From Neisseria weixii (GTDB taxonomy: Bacteria > Pseudomonadota > Gammaproteobacteria > Burkholderiales > Neisseriaceae), in contig NZ_CP023429.1 of the NCBI RefSeq assembly GCF_002327085.1, positions 806,001 to 870,000 of the forward strand: 64,000 nt of DNA, written 5' to 3'. The first letter of the stretch is position 1, and every line of letters starts with the position of its first letter. Positions 62,752 through 64,000 of the stretch are shown piece after piece. Below the pieces are notes generated by a model, which saw only the letters and a list, made by a program, of their open reading frames with translations, made no database searches and had not been told where the DNA came from. A program made the position numbers and the translations under genes.

Positions 62752-62879
62752 TCAGACGGCCTGCTGCCGCAGCAAGTTTTGGGTATCGTCCAATCGCATT
62801 TTCCCCAGTCGGCGGATAACCGTAGGGCCGACCCTTTAACCGATAACAGCGATTCGGTTTCTTCTTGGCTAAACGCCAT
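62752..62879 (-). pseudogene. Small helix-hairpin-helix protein inside the isc operon, frameshifted in this sequence
   Basis: AAGGAG lies six bases before the ATG at 62879. The frame reads [16 protein letters not shown] and then, if one G is restored at 62832-62834 (GGGG read as GGG), [26 protein letters not shown] with a stop inside an uptake sequence. [14 protein letters not shown] is a typical helix-hairpin-helix (GVGPxxxxxL) DNA-binding motif. The 42-residue product, or the start of a once longer one, lies between iscU and iscA. Confidence 0.6.
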
Positions 62880-62927
62880 ATCCAACTCCTTTTCAGACGG
62901 CCTTTGATGGATGAACCGCCTGAAAGA

Positions 62928-63314
62928 TTATTGTGTTTCTTTTTTCTTGCGATAATCGGCAACCGCTGCTTTAACTGCGTCTTCGGCCAAAATCGAGCAG
63001 TGGATTTTTACCGGCGGCAATTCCAATTCTTCGGCGATGTCGCTGTTTTTGATTGTCAAAGCATCGTCTAAGCTCTTGCCTTTTACCCATTCGGTGATCA
63101 GGCTGGAAGAGGCGATGGCAGAACCGCAGCCGTAGGTTTTGAATTTGGCATCTTCAATAATGCCTTCATCGTTGACCTTGATTTGCAGACGCATTACGTC
63201 GCCGCAAGCCGGTGCGCCGACCATGCCGGTGCCGACGGTATCGTCGCTTTTATCGAAAGTGCCGACGTTGCGTGGGTTTTCGTAGTGGTCAATTACTTTA
63301 TCGCTGTATGCCAT
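62928..63314 (-). CDS. iscU: Fe-S cluster scaffold IscU
   Basis: The 128-residue scaffold shows its three cysteine ligands and Asp in GAPACGDVMRLQIKV, TYGCGSAIASSSLITEW and KIHCSILAEDAVKAAV. An LPPVK motif (ELPPVKIHC), recognised by HscA, is present near residue 99. IscU builds [2Fe-2S] clusters with sulfur from IscS, next upstream. Confidence 0.96.
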   Translation of the reverse strand: MAYSDKVIDHYENPRNVGTFDKSDDTVGTGMVGAPACGDVMRLQIKVNDEGIIEDAKFKTYGCGSAIASSSLITEWVKGKSLDDALTIKNSDIAEELELPPVKIHCSILAEDAVKAAVADYRKKKETQ

Positions 63315-63420
63315 GATGTGGGTTCCTTATCTTTTACTGTGATTGTTCTTTGAGGCCGTCTGAACGGGTGGGCAAGGTTAATGCATAACGTGTTTCAGAC
63401 GGCATATTGGGGTAATACGA

Positions 63421-64000
63421 TTAATGTGCGGCCCATTCGATGGTATTCAAGTCGATACCGTCCAAATGCATTTCCCACAATGGTGAGAGCTCGCGTAATT
63501 TGCCGATTTTCGATTTAATCAGCTCGGCAGCGTAGGCCACTTCTTCTTCGGTGGTCATGCGGCCGAAGGTGATGCGTAGGGAAGAGTGCGCCAATTCGTC
63601 GTTGCGCCCCAATGCGCGCAATACATAAGAAGGCTCCAGTGAAGCGGAAGTACAGGCAGAACCGCTGGATACGGCCAATTCTTTCACCGCCATAATCAGG
63701 CTTTCGCCTTCGACAAAGTTGAAGCTGATATTCAGATTGTTTGGCACACGGTGTTCCAAATCGCCGTTGATGTATACTTCTTCGATGCCTTCAATGCCTT
63801 TTAAGAACACGTCGCGCAATTTCAGATAATGAGCAATGTCTCGTTCCAGTTCTTCTTTGGCCAAACGGAAGGCTTCACCCATGCCGACGATTTGGTGGGT
63901 AGCCAAGGTACCGCTGCGGAAACCGCGTTCGTGACCGCCGCCGTGCATTTGCGCTTCCAGGCGGACACGCGGTTTGCGGCGGACATACAAAGCACCAATA
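63421..64000 (-). CDS. iscS: Cysteine desulfurase IscS, C-terminal part (runs off the window)
   Basis: About 190 C-terminal residues are present. The sequence [42 protein letters not shown] and the catalytic loop [16 protein letters not shown] (Cys that carries the persulfide) identify IscS, as does the C-terminus [20 protein letters not shown]. It takes sulfur from cysteine using pyridoxal phosphate. iscU follows 106 bases later. The PLP lysine lies beyond the window. Confidence 0.96.
   Translation of the reverse strand, partial: IGALYVRRKPRVRLEAQMHGGGHERGFRSGTLATHQIVGMGEAFRLAKEELERDIAHYLKLRDVFLKGIEGIEEVYINGDLEHRVPNNLNISFNFVEGESLIMAVKELAVSSGSACTSASLEPSYVLRALGRNDELAHSSLRITFGRMTTEEEVAYAAELIKSKIGKLRELSPLWEMHLDGIDLNTIEWAAH

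Overview
The window is chromosomal DNA of a Neisseria species, most likely a commensal or animal-associated one. The 10-base DNA uptake sequence GCCGTCTGAA occurs throughout, usually preceded by AG (the AG dialect of non-pathogenic neisseriae) and often paired head-to-head as a terminator. Gene content (metF-metE, hemD/X-hemY-hemE, split isc genes, tig-clpP, ftsK, ispD-ispF) and the exact meningococcal CRISPR repeat agree. I saw no tRNA, rRNA or prophage.

Layout. 1-5013: start of a squalene/phytoene synthase gene (minus strand), then the Fe-S helpers hscA, fdx and iscX with small genes between them. 5062-5940: a decayed IS630-family element. 6074-9302: metF-metE. 9380-15130: a complete type II-C CRISPR-Cas locus (tracrRNA, cas9, cas1, cas2, 13 spacers). 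15254-18032: comEC, a DnaA-box-rich spacer and a transposase-less element with inverted ends. 18054-20897: a GlcD-type oxidase, an Ala-rich lipoprotein and slyD. 21146-30359: glycogen/maltodextrin cluster malQ-glgB-glgX-glgP. 30425-32548: clpP and tig. 32777-33104: gene remnant plus a second inverted-end element carrying dRS3/NIME repeats. 33210-37632: ftsK, a sodium-dependent transporter and a CsbD protein. 37936-38041: a candidate small RNA. 38172-48521: rsuA, a Fur-box gene, dnaQ-ispD, ispF, rpiA, a nuclease, and the haem genes hemD/X, hemY and hemE. 48583-60311: an M16 protease, cls, fbp, rlmJ, a zinc metallopeptidase, ppiB, an anion symporter and hemB. 60534-64000: a lipoprotein, then the isc operon iscS-iscU-(HhH)-iscA-hyp-hscB on the minus strand.

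The isc machinery is divided between the two ends of the window: scaffold, desulfurase, A-type carrier and hscB on the right, hscA, ferredoxin and iscX on the left. Haem synthesis genes are spread over hemD/X-hemY, hemE and hemB.

Data quality matters here. About 17 otherwise well-conserved genes or gene segments are each broken by loss of a single base, mostly in short G, C or T runs (cas9, comEC four times, malQ, glgX twice, glgP, hemB, cls twice and others). This is best read as systematic single-base deletion errors in the assembly, so I treat these genes as probably intact in the organism. An apparent in-frame MalQ-GlgB fusion is explained the same way.

Most interesting candidates: a Cas9 whose four PAM-contact positions all differ from N. 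meningitidis Cas9, a tracrRNA with an unusually long multi-hairpin tail, an unannotated small RNA at 37936-38041, a terminator-like leader before a lipoprotein gene, and a pair of inverted-end mobile elements.
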